Part shown: positions 1-8,480 of the stretch, one piece after another
Position numbering within the stretch: the first letter of the stretch is position 1
How the letters are laid out: each line of letters opens with the position of its first letter
Source: [Pantoea] beijingensis
GTDB lineage: Bacteria > Pseudomonadota > Gammaproteobacteria > Enterobacterales > Enterobacteriaceae
Assembly: GCF_022647505.1 (NCBI RefSeq)
Contig: NZ_CP071409.1
Span: forward strand, 62,001-126,000
Length of the DNA stretch: 64,000 bases
Direction of reading: 5' to 3'
The notes under the pieces: model-generated
What the model saw: the letters and a program-made list of their open reading frames with translations, nothing else
Database searches by the model: none
Told to the model about the DNA's origin: nothing
Position numbers and translations under genes: made by a program

Positions 1-1029
1 ACGCTATGCGAACAATTCCGTATGGCTGGCGTTGAGGCGGTTGAGCAGATTGCTATCGATATTACGCAGGTTGATGTGCTAAACATACCGACAAATGCGG
101 ATGGCGTCGTCATTGATGTTGGTAATAATGAAGATGTGAGCAATATTATTAATGCATTACGTGTTCATATTCCTCGGACTGTCTGGTGCTGCGTTGTTGG
201 GGACAGTGATTCAATTTCAGTCGCGCAAAATTTTGCGGTTAACGATCTTCATTACTTTAACATCAATACACAATACGAAGCGATTATACATAATGCCATC
301 GCTAAACGTGGTGCCGTGGTTAGTCGCTCTGCGGTTCATATCAGCATTCTGGGATGCAAAGGTGGGGTAGGAAGCACGACGATTGGTTACCAGCTAGCCA
401 GCGCTATTTCTAGTCTGAAACGCTCTCCTGGGCTCTTTATTCAGGGCGCTGGCGGTTCAGTAGATCTTGATCTTGTGGTGGGCAAGAAATTGCTCAAAGA
501 AATCACGCAGGTGCAAAAACACCTGGACGTCATCGGTGGACAGAGTGCCTGCTTCCCTGAGGTGTCAGAAGGTATAATGAAAGGATATAACTTCATCTTT
601 TTTGAGCAGTCTATCCATTCAGCAAATAAAGAAAATTTACGTCAGGTTATCGAGAATTCTCATTGTATTGTACTGGTGATCGACCGTTCTATGTCAGCCA
701 TTCGGGTCGCTAAGAATGTCATTGAGAATATTGAGCAATTGCAAAAAATACGCAATATTTCACGGCGGCTCGTGATATGCCTTAACGATTCCCGTCCCGT
801 AACGATGGGCGGATTGAATCAGGACGATATCAACTCGTTAATTAGAAATCGCATTGATACTCATTTTCCCTACAATAAAGCTACGCTTAATGGAAAATTA
901 GAGCGTCTCTTAAGGACGCAATCCCCCCAGGAAGATTTAGTGAAAATTGTTCTGGGTAAGGCAAGGAAGAATAAATACACTTCTGCAACACCCAGTCTCT
1001 TCTCTCGAATCGCACGGAGAAAAGCATGA
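1..1029 (+). CDS. tadZ: TadZ/CpaE-like pilus assembly ATPase-family protein (5' end outside window)
   Basis: MinD/ParA-superfamily protein that in Tad (Flp pilus) systems localises the secretion machine at the cell pole. The reading frame is open to the left edge; the first in-window ATG is at 22, but the true start probably lies upstream, so the product is partial. From the ATG, residues about 1-85 look like the receiver-like N-terminal part of CpaE/TadZ. The nucleotide-binding domain follows with a deviant Walker A, CKGGVGSTT, near residue 113. The usual GK lysine is replaced (GS), whereas the KGG lysine is kept; atypical Walker A motifs are known in TadZ. Its stop overlaps the tadA start (ATGA), which supports cotranscription. 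Confidence 0.85.
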   Translation, partial: TLCEQFRMAGVEAVEQIAIDITQVDVLNIPTNADGVVIDVGNNEDVSNIINALRVHIPRTVWCCVVGDSDSISVAQNFAVNDLHYFNINTQYEAIIHNAIAKRGAVVSRSAVHISILGCKGGVGSTTIGYQLASAISSLKRSPGLFIQGAGGSVDLDLVVGKKLLKEITQVQKHLDVIGGQSACFPEVSEGIMKGYNFIFFEQSIHSANKENLRQVIENSHCIVLVIDRSMSAIRVAKNVIENIEQLQKIRNISRRLVICLNDSRPVTMGGLNQDDINSLIRNRIDTHFPYNKATLNGKLERLLRTQSPQEDLVKIVLGKARKNKYTSATPSLFSRIARRKA

Positions 1030-2306
1030 GTATTGCTATTGATGTTCAGGAAATCCTGCGCGAAGGTGTATTAAAAAATATCGAGCTCGATAAAATAGAG
1101 CAGTTAATTGACGATAGGATACAGTTGATCACGGAAATCAACCACGTCCTTGAACGTTTTGTTGAACAACAAAGAATTTATCTTGCGGGTAACAGTCAAC
1201 AGTTGTTTGCAGAACAAATGGCTGATGAGATTGCCGGTTTTGGACCGCTACGTACTTTGCTTGATGACGATACGATCAGTGACATTTTAGTTAATGGCCC
1301 TGAACATATTTTTATTGAGCGTTTTGGCAAACTGGAACCAAGCACGGCGCGCTTTATCAATAACACTCAACTTACGGATATTGCGAAACGGTTAGTACAG
1401 CGTGTCGGGCGTCGACTAGATACGGGAAGTCCACTGGTCGATGCACGCTTGCCGGATGGTAGCCGCCTGAACGTTGCTATTCCTCCTATCTCATTAGATG
1501 GAACTGCTATTTCAATTCGTAAGTTTGGTAAGCACAATTTACAGTTCAGTGATCTTATTAGTTCTAATGCACTCAGCAGCCAGATGGCAAATTTCCTGAT
1601 TATTGCCGCTCGTTGTCGTATGAACATCATTATTTCAGGCGGGACAGGGTCAGGGAAAACGACGCTCTTAAATGCGCTTTCAAAGTACATTGATGAAAGT
1701 GAGCGAATTATCACTATGGAAGATGCGGCAGAATTACGCCTAATGCAGCCCCATGTATTACGTATGGAAACTCGTTTAGCAGGCGTGGAAAATACGGGCC
1801 AGGTTACTATGCGCAACTTGCTTATTAACTCACTGCGTATGCGTCCTGATCGTATTATTGTAGGCGAGTGCCGAGGGGAAGAGGCATTTGAGATGTTGCA
1901 GGCAATGAATACCGGTCACGATGGTTCAATGTCGACCCTGCATGCTAATAGCCCACGTGATGCTATCTCACGCTTAGAAAATATGGTGATGATGGCCGGC
2001 ATGAATATTCCGATGGAAAGCATCCGGCGAAATATCACCTCAGCGGTTAATCTGGTTATCCAGGTCTCGCGTCTGAACGATGGTTCCAGGAAAATAATGA
2101 ATATCAGCGAAGTTATGGGAATAGAAGGAGATCGCATTGTTATGGAAGATATTTTCTATTTTAAAGGCGATAATGATCGTGATGAGTCCGGTAAGATAAA
2201 AGGTAATTTTATTTGTAATGGCCTGCTCATGCGTTCTTCAGTAATGAAAAATGCACAACTATTTAATGTTATTAATGAGTTGAAGCAAGTTTTTGGGATG
2301 GAGTAG
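1026..2306 (+). CDS. tadA: TadA/CpaF secretion ATPase of the Tad pilus
   Basis: Cytoplasmic hexameric ATPase that powers assembly of Flp pili (type II/IV secretion ATPase superfamily, GspE/VirB11-like). The 426-residue product is family-sized. Visible motifs: an N-terminal domain with FGPLRTLLDDDTISDILVNG, Walker A GGTGSGKTT near residues 204-212, an acidic Asp-box segment (IITMEDAAELRL), Walker B-like RIIVGECRGEEA and a His-box region with TGHDGSMSTLHANS. The start overlaps tadZ by four bases and tadB follows after three bases. Family assignment is firm; pilus function is inferred from the operon. Confidence 0.95.
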   Translation: MSIAIDVQEILREGVLKNIELDKIEQLIDDRIQLITEINHVLERFVEQQRIYLAGNSQQLFAEQMADEIAGFGPLRTLLDDDTISDILVNGPEHIFIERFGKLEPSTARFINNTQLTDIAKRLVQRVGRRLDTGSPLVDARLPDGSRLNVAIPPISLDGTAISIRKFGKHNLQFSDLISSNALSSQMANFLIIAARCRMNIIISGGTGSGKTTLLNALSKYIDESERIITMEDAAELRLMQPHVLRMETRLAGVENTGQVTMRNLLINSLRMRPDRIIVGECRGEEAFEMLQAMNTGHDGSMSTLHANSPRDAISRLENMVMMAGMNIPMESIRRNITSAVNLVIQVSRLNDGSRKIMNISEVMGIEGDRIVMEDIFYFKGDNDRDESGKIKGNFICNGLLMRSSVMKNAQLFNVINELKQVFGME

Positions 2307-2309
2307 AGT

Positions 2310-3185
2310 ATGTTCTATTTTATCTTGTTAGCTGGATTGTTTTTCCTTGTTATGCATTATTTACGCATAAAACGGATAAATAATATTTTTCTCTCTGAGG
2401 TTAAAGACGAGCGCAGAGAGTCTGTCCTGATACGCTACTTTTCCGAGCTGTTTAATGAGTGGAGGAAATATGTCCTTGCTGACCGCTCAGCCAAGGGGAA
2501 ACGAAAAAACATTATTACAATTTTTATTGTAGCAGGCATGATGTTCGTTAACTATAACTGGCTTTCCCTCAATTGGGGTGTCTTTATATTGCTTCTGGCT
2601 ATCTGCATGTTTTGGGGGCAGATACAGCTTGGCAGGTTATCGCATATCCGCCATTTTGAGAAAGAATTTCCTAATGTGTTAACGATAATTAACTCGGCCG
2701 TCTCAGCAGGAAACAGCATTCACCAGGCTATGCATCGTTGCGGTAAGGAAGTGGGCGGTAATTTAGGGAAGACATTTAATCGTATTGACAGGCGTCTTAA
2801 CGTTGGTGAGGACACCGAACGCGTTATGCTGGACGCATGGACTGCGTATCCCTATCGTGAATTTTATTTTTTTATCGTCGTAATGCAGGTCAGTATTGAG
2901 CGAGGGGGGCAAATTCGTTCTTTGGTAGGGCGCCTTTCACGTTCAATTAATAATGCGCGAAAGATGGAGCGTAGAAAGAAATCAATGACGTCAGAGGCTC
3001 GAGCTTCAGCTAAGATTGTCGCGATGATCCCGGTCCTTTTTTTTCTTGGGATGAAGTATCTCAGTCCTGAAAACTTTGATTTTATTATTCATGATCCTAT
3101 AGGACGCTATATATTATATTACGTCATCATTAGTGAAATCATTGGCATGTCAATCATCTGGCTTTTACTTAAAAGGGCGGTCTAA
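2310..3185 (+). CDS. tadB: TadB inner-membrane platform protein
   Basis: Integral membrane protein of the Tad machine, distantly related to GspF/PilC and thought to form the inner-membrane platform on which TadA acts. The 291-residue product has an N-terminal hydrophobic helix (YFILLAGLFFLVMHYL), a hydrophobic pair around residues 70-105, a cytoplasmic T2SSF-like helical domain (FPNVLTIINSAVSAGNSIHQAM onward) and two C-terminal membrane segments. It lies between tadA and tadC with a one-base overlap into tadC. Length and position fit TadB. Confidence 0.92.
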   Translation: MFYFILLAGLFFLVMHYLRIKRINNIFLSEVKDERRESVLIRYFSELFNEWRKYVLADRSAKGKRKNIITIFIVAGMMFVNYNWLSLNWGVFILLLAICMFWGQIQLGRLSHIRHFEKEFPNVLTIINSAVSAGNSIHQAMHRCGKEVGGNLGKTFNRIDRRLNVGEDTERVMLDAWTAYPYREFYFFIVVMQVSIERGGQIRSLVGRLSRSINNARKMERRKKSMTSEARASAKIVAMIPVLFFLGMKYLSPENFDFIIHDPIGRYILYYVIISEIIGMSIIWLLLKRAV

Positions 3186-4024
3186 TGATTTTATTTTATC
3201 TGCTCATCTGTGCTGCAGGGATATTGATTTCTGTGTCTATTCTGTTTCATTCCAGACGTGTTTCTCATGACAGAAGAATCATTGAACATACGGAAGTTAT
3301 TGATGGCAAAAAAAATATTACGGCTATTGATTATCATTCACTGATCGTGAGTAACTCACCGTATCTTACAGTACTGAGAAAAATTGATAATGACCTGCTA
3401 ATGAAAATGAAGATAGTCGGTGTGATATTAATTTTTATGCTGGTAACAAATTGGCTATCAGGAAGTGATTTTTCCCTACGCGCGCTTTCACTTACTACAT
3501 TGATTCTATTTGTTTTGGTGATTATCATTCCTTCTTTGTTATTGGGGCCAGGAATAAAAAGAAAAGCTAAGGAGATGATGGATGTTCTACCCTATTTTAT
3601 TGAATTGGTAGCAGTATGTATTCAGTCAGGCATGACGGTTGAAAGTGCACTGAAATTCGTCAGTGAGCGTTTCTGGCACCTTAATCCCGATCTCTCGGCT
3701 CTCATGGGATTATTGGTTAAACGCGCTGAAATAGGCGGATTAGAAGAATCATTACATGAACTTTATAACTCTATGGAGATGACCGAGTTAAGAATGTTCT
3801 GTTCTACGTTACAACAGAGTGTACATTACGGGACATCGCTTTATGAACATCTTATGGATCTGTCACTTGATATTCGTGATCTTCAATTATTAAATACAGA
3901 AGAAAAAATTGGTAGTCTGTCGGCAAAAATGAGTATACCACTTATTATTTTTATTATGTTTCCTATTACCGTATTGATTGCTGCTCCGGGAATTTTAAGG
4001 ATTGTTAAAAATGGACTTTTTTAA
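3185..4024 (+). CDS. tadC: TadC inner-membrane platform protein
   Basis: Second GspF-like membrane protein of the Tad apparatus, partner of TadB. The 279-residue product has an N-terminal membrane helix, a central hydrophobic pair (about residues 78-122), a T2SSF-like domain with LPYFIELVAVCIQSGMTVESAL, and a C-terminal hydrophobic segment (IPLIIFIMFPITVLIAAPGIL). The start TAATG overlaps the tadB stop by one base. Its 3' end overlaps tadD by 14 bases, so translational coupling is likely. Confidence 0.92.
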   Translation: MILFYLLICAAGILISVSILFHSRRVSHDRRIIEHTEVIDGKKNITAIDYHSLIVSNSPYLTVLRKIDNDLLMKMKIVGVILIFMLVTNWLSGSDFSLRALSLTTLILFVLVIIIPSLLLGPGIKRKAKEMMDVLPYFIELVAVCIQSGMTVESALKFVSERFWHLNPDLSALMGLLVKRAEIGGLEESLHELYNSMEMTELRMFCSTLQQSVHYGTSLYEHLMDLSLDIRDLQLLNTEEKIGSLSAKMSIPLIIFIMFPITVLIAAPGILRIVKNGLF

Positions 4025-4748
4025 AAAAACATTGCTATTCATCACCTGTATGGTGTTTTTGGCTGCTTGCCAAAGCCCTAATTATAAAAATCCCGCCCAA
4101 CAGAGTGAGCAGGAGGATATCCTGTTGAAATCCCAAAACTACACCGGTCTAATTAATCTTTATCGGGGTTATTTGAAAGAAAAAGATGACCCTGCAGTGA
4201 GATTAAAATTGTGCCAATATTATTATCTTGCTGGGGATTATAAGAGTTCGCTTTACTACTTGCAGCCGCTTTCAACTAAAGCCGATATCAATGTTTATAC
4301 ATTGCAGGCCAGAAATATGATCTCGTTAGGGGACTACAAGCAAGCGGTGCGCGTAACTGACCGGATGCTGCAGGCCAGCCCGCAAAGCGCGGAAGCCTAT
4401 AATTTACGCGGAATAGCACTGGCGCTGTCAGGCGATTTGGCCGGTGGCGGTAATGCTATTCAAAAATCGCGAGAGTTCTTTATTGCGGACGATGTTGCAA
4501 TCAATAATTTGGCGATGGTCGCATTACTTGATCAGCGCTATCAGGATGCTGTTGGGCTCTTGCTACCTTCCTATTTGCGCGGCCGCAAACAACCCCGATT
4601 ATTACATAATCTTGTACTGGCTTTAGTGAAAAGCGGCGACTCGCGGTACGCTAAAGATATCATCAGAAATGAAAAACTTTCTGATTATCCAGATGAAGTG
4701 GTTGAGTCACTTGGCTATGTGGACACACTGAAACTGGGAGGTGCTTAA
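4011..4748 (+). CDS. tadD: TadD tetratricopeptide lipoprotein
   Basis: Outer-membrane lipoprotein with TPR repeats that acts as pilotin or assembly factor in Tad systems. I start it at ATG 4011 rather than the in-frame TTG at 4002, because the AAGG at 3997-4000 is correctly spaced only for 4011; this gives 245 residues. A lipoprotein signal peptide ends in the lipobox LAAC. The rest is helical with TPR-like units, for example YTLQARNMISLGDYKQAVRV and AEAYNLRGIALALSGDL. It overlaps tadC by 14 bases and its stop overlaps the tadE start. Confidence 0.9.
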   Translation: MDFFKKTLLFITCMVFLAACQSPNYKNPAQQSEQEDILLKSQNYTGLINLYRGYLKEKDDPAVRLKLCQYYYLAGDYKSSLYYLQPLSTKADINVYTLQARNMISLGDYKQAVRVTDRMLQASPQSAEAYNLRGIALALSGDLAGGGNAIQKSREFFIADDVAINNLAMVALLDQRYQDAVGLLLPSYLRGRKQPRLLHNLVLALVKSGDSRYAKDIIRNEKLSDYPDEVVESLGYVDTLKLGGA

Positions 4749-5245
4749 TGCGGCTAAGCAAAAATTTTACTCAGGACCAGCGTGGGGTAGCGACCGTTGA
4801 GTTTGCACTACTCGCCGTAGTGTTTTTTATGATCCTTTTTTTCACCGCTGAAATTTCTCGTGTTGCTTATGTTTCCTCTGTTATCGACCTGGCGCTTTCT
4901 GAATCAGCAAAGTCAGCCAAGAATGAGCATGCTATATCAAAAGATGGCACAACTGATAGTAGCCGTTTTCAGCAACGATTATTACAGGATGGTGGGAGGT
5001 TATGGGGTTTTCTCCGCAATAACGATATGGTCAATATTGAGATTACCTATGCTGATTCAGTTGCCGAGATGATTGCCAGTGGTGGGCATCAGGGGAATGG
5101 TACTAACCAGGCATTAGCACGTTATCATTTGATCTATCAGTACAAGGCTATGTTTTTTCCTTTTCCTAAGAGCTGGGTTAATAGTTTATTAAACAGGGAG
5201 GTGATTTTTGTTCAGGAATATGAGCGTTCGAAATTTATGGATTGA
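4748..5245 (+). CDS. tadE: TadE-like pseudopilin
   Basis: Minor pseudopilin of the Tad pilus. The 165-residue product has the typical short charged N-terminus followed by the TadE hydrophobic motif GVATVEFALLAVVFFMILFF (about residues 13-32), the site where the prepilin peptidase TadV would cleave. The remainder is a small periplasmic domain with no motif I recognise. The start codon overlaps the tadD stop (TAATG), and the 3' end overlaps tadF by 38 bases in another frame. Confidence 0.88.
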   Translation: MRLSKNFTQDQRGVATVEFALLAVVFFMILFFTAEISRVAYVSSVIDLALSESAKSAKNEHAISKDGTTDSSRFQQRLLQDGGRLWGFLRNNDMVNIEITYADSVAEMIASGGHQGNGTNQALARYHLIYQYKAMFFPFPKSWVNSLLNREVIFVQEYERSKFMD

Positions 5246-5768
5246 TCAGCGTGCTTCTGTAGCCGTCGAGTTTTCATTGATTTCTATTTTCCTTTTTATT
5301 TTTATTTTCTTTCTGGTGGATTTGGTACACCGGCAGGCGATGGTGGGTAAGCTTGATCGTGTCTCCTATTCTGTCGCCAGCGTCTTACGTGAACGGATCC
5401 AACTGTACGATCGGCGAGATAGAATATCGGTTGAAGAGTTTGAACAGGGGAGAGAACTGGCAAAAAAAATGTTAAAGGACATGAATCCAGATGCCGATCT
5501 TTCATCAGTTATTACTTCCATGCAGGTATGGTATCCCCCTTCTACGCCGGGCACTCCCCAGATTCATTTCTCTCATGGGGGAGACTGCGGCACAGGCTCT
5601 TCTTTTAACGATGCCGTAAAACTGGCGCCGGAGGGGAGTTACGGACGTAAAGTGCCCGTTTATCGTTTTAGTGTTTGTATGAAAAGCAATAGCTGGTTTC
5701 GGCGTCTTACCGCGGGCATAAAAGAAGAACCATTGCTGTCTTCAACCTCTATTGTCATGATTCGATAA
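5208..5768 (+). CDS. tadF: TadF-like pseudopilin (TTG start)
   Basis: Second TadE/TadF-type pseudopilin, 186 residues, with the conserved segment RASVAVEFSLISIFLFIFIF near residues 15-34 and a periplasmic domain containing two cysteines in the C-terminal half. The start is unusual: TTG at 5208 is preceded at close range by the strong ribosome binding site GGGAGGTGA (5196-5204), while the in-frame ATG at 5220 is about 16 bases away from it. The gene begins inside tadE (38-base overlap), which suggests translational coupling. Confidence 0.85.
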   Translation: MFRNMSVRNLWIDQRASVAVEFSLISIFLFIFIFFLVDLVHRQAMVGKLDRVSYSVASVLRERIQLYDRRDRISVEEFEQGRELAKKMLKDMNPDADLSSVITSMQVWYPPSTPGTPQIHFSHGGDCGTGSSFNDAVKLAPEGSYGRKVPVYRFSVCMKSNSWFRRLTAGIKEEPLLSSTSIVMIR

Positions 5769-5771
5769 GAT

Positions 5772-6143
5772 ATGCGAAACCTTTACTTTGTGCTTTATTT
5801 CATTGTTTGTTTCTCTCTGGAGGCGAGTGAAAATCATGCCATTATCTTTATTGACTCTTCATTTGCTAACCAGGCAAAGCTAGTTGAACAGATTAATCAG
5901 TCGCTGTTCTACAGTCCAACCTTACGTGAATCACTTGATGTCACGGTATTTGATACTAATAGCCAGCCCATGGTGTTTAACGGTGAAATAAATTATGTCC
6001 ATGATGCTCAGGGAAAGCATATCGCACAATATAGACCAACCAGTCTGCCCGCTCTTTACTGTCAGTCAGCTGGAAAAGTGGTGCTAAATCTCACATTACA
6101 AGAAAAGGATCAGATATGTCTCTGTATCAAAAAGGATGCATGA
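5772..6143 (+). CDS. small exported protein of unknown function, Tad locus
   Basis: I do not recognise this 123-residue protein. It has an N-terminal hydrophobic stretch (about residues 3-17) that looks like a signal peptide, then about 100 residues beginning HAIIFIDSSF, with a late PTSLPALYC segment and a C-terminal CLCIKKD. The alternation of predicted strands and helices with a late LPALYC element could fit a thioredoxin-like fold, but that is a guess. It starts three bases after tadF and overlaps tadG by 28 bases, so it is an integral operon member and probably acts in the envelope during pilus assembly. Confidence 0.7.
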   Translation: MRNLYFVLYFIVCFSLEASENHAIIFIDSSFANQAKLVEQINQSLFYSPTLRESLDVTVFDTNSQPMVFNGEINYVHDAQGKHIAQYRPTSLPALYCQSAGKVVLNLTLQEKDQICLCIKKDA

Positions 6144-7402
6144 TACTTCGACAATTTTATCACGAGCAGCGAGGTGCATTTGCGCTCAGTTTTGTCATGT
6201 TATCCGGTTTTATGTTATCTCTGGCAGCGCTGGCGATCGACGGTTCACATTACATTACTGAACGTGCCCGCTTATCGGATGCGCTTGAACAAACATCCCT
6301 TGCTCTGTCTGCAGAGGATAACGGTGAAAACTCTCCCCGTAATCAGCAGTTAGCGACCTACTGGATCCAGGCCTATATGGTGCGAAGCAAAACGGTCTAT
6401 ACGCCCAAGGTAATTGTTAAACAGGGTAGCTCACTTAATAATAAATCAGTGAAATATGTTGAATACCGCGTGAGTGCACAAACCCTGCATAACTCCTGGT
6501 TTTCTTCCTCTTTTTTCCCCAGTTTTGAAAAAAATGTTGTGGTGGGTGACAATGGCGCCGCACGTAAGTTTCGTTCTAACCTTGACGTCGTATTCGTGGT
6601 CGATTTTTCCGGCTCAATGAATAATCCCATTAGTACCGGGCAAGGATCTAAACTTGATGAAGCGAAGAAGATCGTGTTGGACCTCGCCGACCAGCTCTAT
6701 TCTTATAATGTCGATAACTCTGTTGCTTTTGTTCCTTTCGGGTGGGGAGTCAGGCGTGGAGATCAATGCCGCTTACCTTTTCAATTTAATGCTTCTTTTC
6801 CTGAAGTCCTCCCAATGGTTAACGATAACCTCGCGAGAGGAATTGATATAGATATAAATTATCGCGCGACGGTTAATGCTATTCCTGATGCGCATTTCGG
6901 CAAATATTTCCCGATGGATAAGGTGGCCATGGATTTTTGCCTGAATTTCATCAGATATAATCCGGGGCAGTTTCCTGCCACAACGATCCCGCTAAAAGGA
7001 CGTAAAGATGCGGCGGATCTGGCACGAATCAAGACGATGACGGCCAGTGACCGGACCCTGGTAAGTGGTGGAATGTTAGATGGTATTAGTGTACTGGCAA
7101 AAGGGGATGCTGCACGAAAAATTATGGTTGTCGTTTCCGATGGGGAAGATTTCCCGAATACAAATATTACGCCGAATTTGGTCAATAATGGCATGTGCGA
7201 CAAAATCAGAGAAATTTTAGCGACGCCTTTCTCTCAGGGGAAAATTGCATTTATCGCACTGGATTATAATCCAACATTTGACTGGACTGCGTGTGTTGGT
7301 AAAGGGAATTTTTATGAACCTAAAACGTTAAATGATTTTAAAGATGCAATGAACCATGCGGTATTTGAAGAAGTAGGGCATAACACTCTGAAAGACCGTT
7401 AA
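6116..7402 (+). CDS. tadG: TadG-like pilus protein with von Willebrand factor A domain
   Basis: Membrane-anchored Tad protein, 428 residues. The N-terminus carries the TadE-like hydrophobic segment (RGAFALSFVMLSGFMLSLAA, about residues 20-40). A vWA domain follows with the metal-ion-dependent adhesion site motif DFSGS near residue 164 (VFVVDFSGSMN) and later SDGEDFP. TadG proteins are envelope proteins proposed to anchor or organise the pilus. The start at 6116 is preceded by AAGGA and lies inside the upstream unknown gene. It is the last gene of the operon in this window. Confidence 0.88.
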   Translation: MSLYQKGCMILRQFYHEQRGAFALSFVMLSGFMLSLAALAIDGSHYITERARLSDALEQTSLALSAEDNGENSPRNQQLATYWIQAYMVRSKTVYTPKVIVKQGSSLNNKSVKYVEYRVSAQTLHNSWFSSSFFPSFEKNVVVGDNGAARKFRSNLDVVFVVDFSGSMNNPISTGQGSKLDEAKKIVLDLADQLYSYNVDNSVAFVPFGWGVRRGDQCRLPFQFNASFPEVLPMVNDNLARGIDIDINYRATVNAIPDAHFGKYFPMDKVAMDFCLNFIRYNPGQFPATTIPLKGRKDAADLARIKTMTASDRTLVSGGMLDGISVLAKGDAARKIMVVVSDGEDFPNTNITPNLVNNGMCDKIREILATPFSQGKIAFIALDYNPTFDWTACVGKGNFYEPKTLNDFKDAMNHAVFEEVGHNTLKDR

Positions 7403-7876
7403 TTAGATAGAGCAATGTTTTATCTCATGTTTGGGCAAGCGTCGGGGTTGGGCTGAGAATGGGGTTTTGCCCGGACAGAAAATAAGTCATGTTGATGTAT
7501 CTCGCAATTATATAACTCGATTATTTATTAATAATATTTGATATTATTGAGAATGTAATTAAACACGTTACTTATTATATTAAAAATAAAAGTTACGGCA
7601 ATGCGCCATCGTGGCATAGATACGTGTCCTTTTTTTGAAGGATAGGCATTCGATGATAAAAAATAAGGAATGATTGAGGATTAGCGAGATAGTTGAGGGT
7701 AGGCTGTGCGGCCTGTAGTCATTGTCATTATGGTAACGGGAATGGTTTCTCATTTTCTAACCGATGATGCCTGCATGCACAACGTACATCTTGCTAGTTC
7801 TCTCATGGAACGGGACGGCAGAAGTGCGGTGAATACGTAAATAAAAGTGAATTTTATATTATCTCAAGGATTGCGA
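7403..7876. other. AT-rich spacer between tad and fimbrial operons
   Basis: 474 bases without a supportable gene. Visibly AT-rich, with runs of T/A around 7500-7590, as is common upstream of fimbrial operons silenced by H-NS. It should contain the fimbrial promoter, but I could not pick convincing -35/-10 boxes. A six-base GGGCAA/TTGCCC pair (7433-7438 and 7467-7472) with a long loop downstream of tadG is too weak to call a terminator. Confidence 0.6.
7530..7548. promoter_or_regulatory. AT-only inverted repeat upstream of the fimbrial operon
   Basis: Perfect 8-base inverted repeat AATAATAT / ATATTATT with a 3-base spacer, about 330 bases before the major pilin start. It could be a regulator or nucleoid-protein site. 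In DNA this AT-rich such repeats also arise by chance, so confidence is low. Confidence 0.3.
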
Positions 7877-8419
7877 ATGAAAACTAAAGTAGCTCTTTCT
7901 GTTATTGCCGGTTTAGCATTTTCTGCGACTGCGTTTGCCAGTACGCCTGCCAGCTATGACACTAAGTTCAACGTAAGTGCAAACGTGCCGGATAGCGCGC
8001 ACATCACCGATCCAGATGGCAAGCCTGTTACTGAAGTTGATGTAGTACTGGTTGCTTCGCCAAGTGGAAAGATGGAAGCGACCGTTGGCGATCTGTATCT
8101 GTGGAACAATGACGTTAATAAACTGGATGTTTCTCTGATATTAGACGATGCAGGTGTTGGCGCTGGCGCTCCGTTTACGCTGAAAAGCACCCAGGGCGGC
8201 ACGCTGAATAAAATGACCTATAGCATCGAAACGATTGATAGCGCGGGTACTAAAAAATTCGCAACGTCTGGTGCTTCACAGGACTATACCCTGACTGCTA
8301 ACGGTACTCATGGCGAGCACGAAGTTGCGTTCCACTTCATCTCTGATGAAGATTACGACAAATTGGGACAGGGCCATTATACCGGTGTTGTATATGCCAA
8401 TGTGAATGCAAAAGCGTAA
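7877..8419 (+). CDS. major fimbrial subunit, CS1/CFA-I-like pilin
   Basis: Structural pilin of an alternate (class 5, CS1-like) chaperone/usher fimbria. The start ATG 7877 is chosen because AAGGA precedes it and it begins a clean signal peptide (MKTKVALSVIAGLAFSATAFA). An in-frame ATG at 7847 would add ten residues that spoil the signal. The mature protein is about 160 residues, lacks cysteine and is rich in beta-strand patterns, as in CfaB/CooA-type pilins. It is first in the operon and is followed by a strong hairpin. Family assignment rests on this pattern and on the neighbouring usher and chaperone. Confidence 0.75.
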   Translation: MKTKVALSVIAGLAFSATAFASTPASYDTKFNVSANVPDSAHITDPDGKPVTEVDVVLVASPSGKMEATVGDLYLWNNDVNKLDVSLILDDAGVGAGAPFTLKSTQGGTLNKMTYSIETIDSAGTKKFATSGASQDYTLTANGTHGEHEVAFHFISDEDYDKLGQGHYTGVVYANVNAKA

Positions 8420-8437
8420 TTCTCTTCGCTAATAATA

Positions 8438-8462
8438 ATGACCGGTTAATTTAACCGGTCAT
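8438..8462 (+). terminator. hairpin after the major pilin gene (attenuator or mRNA stabiliser)
   Basis: Perfect inverted repeat ATGACCGGTTAA-T-TTAACCGGTCAT followed by TTTTAAAA, located 18 bases after the pilin stop and before the next gene. It is a stable stem with a short T-run, well placed to reduce read-through into minor subunit, usher and chaperone genes or to protect the pilin mRNA end. Confidence 0.7.
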
Positions 8463-8480
8463 TTTAAAACCGGAATTATT

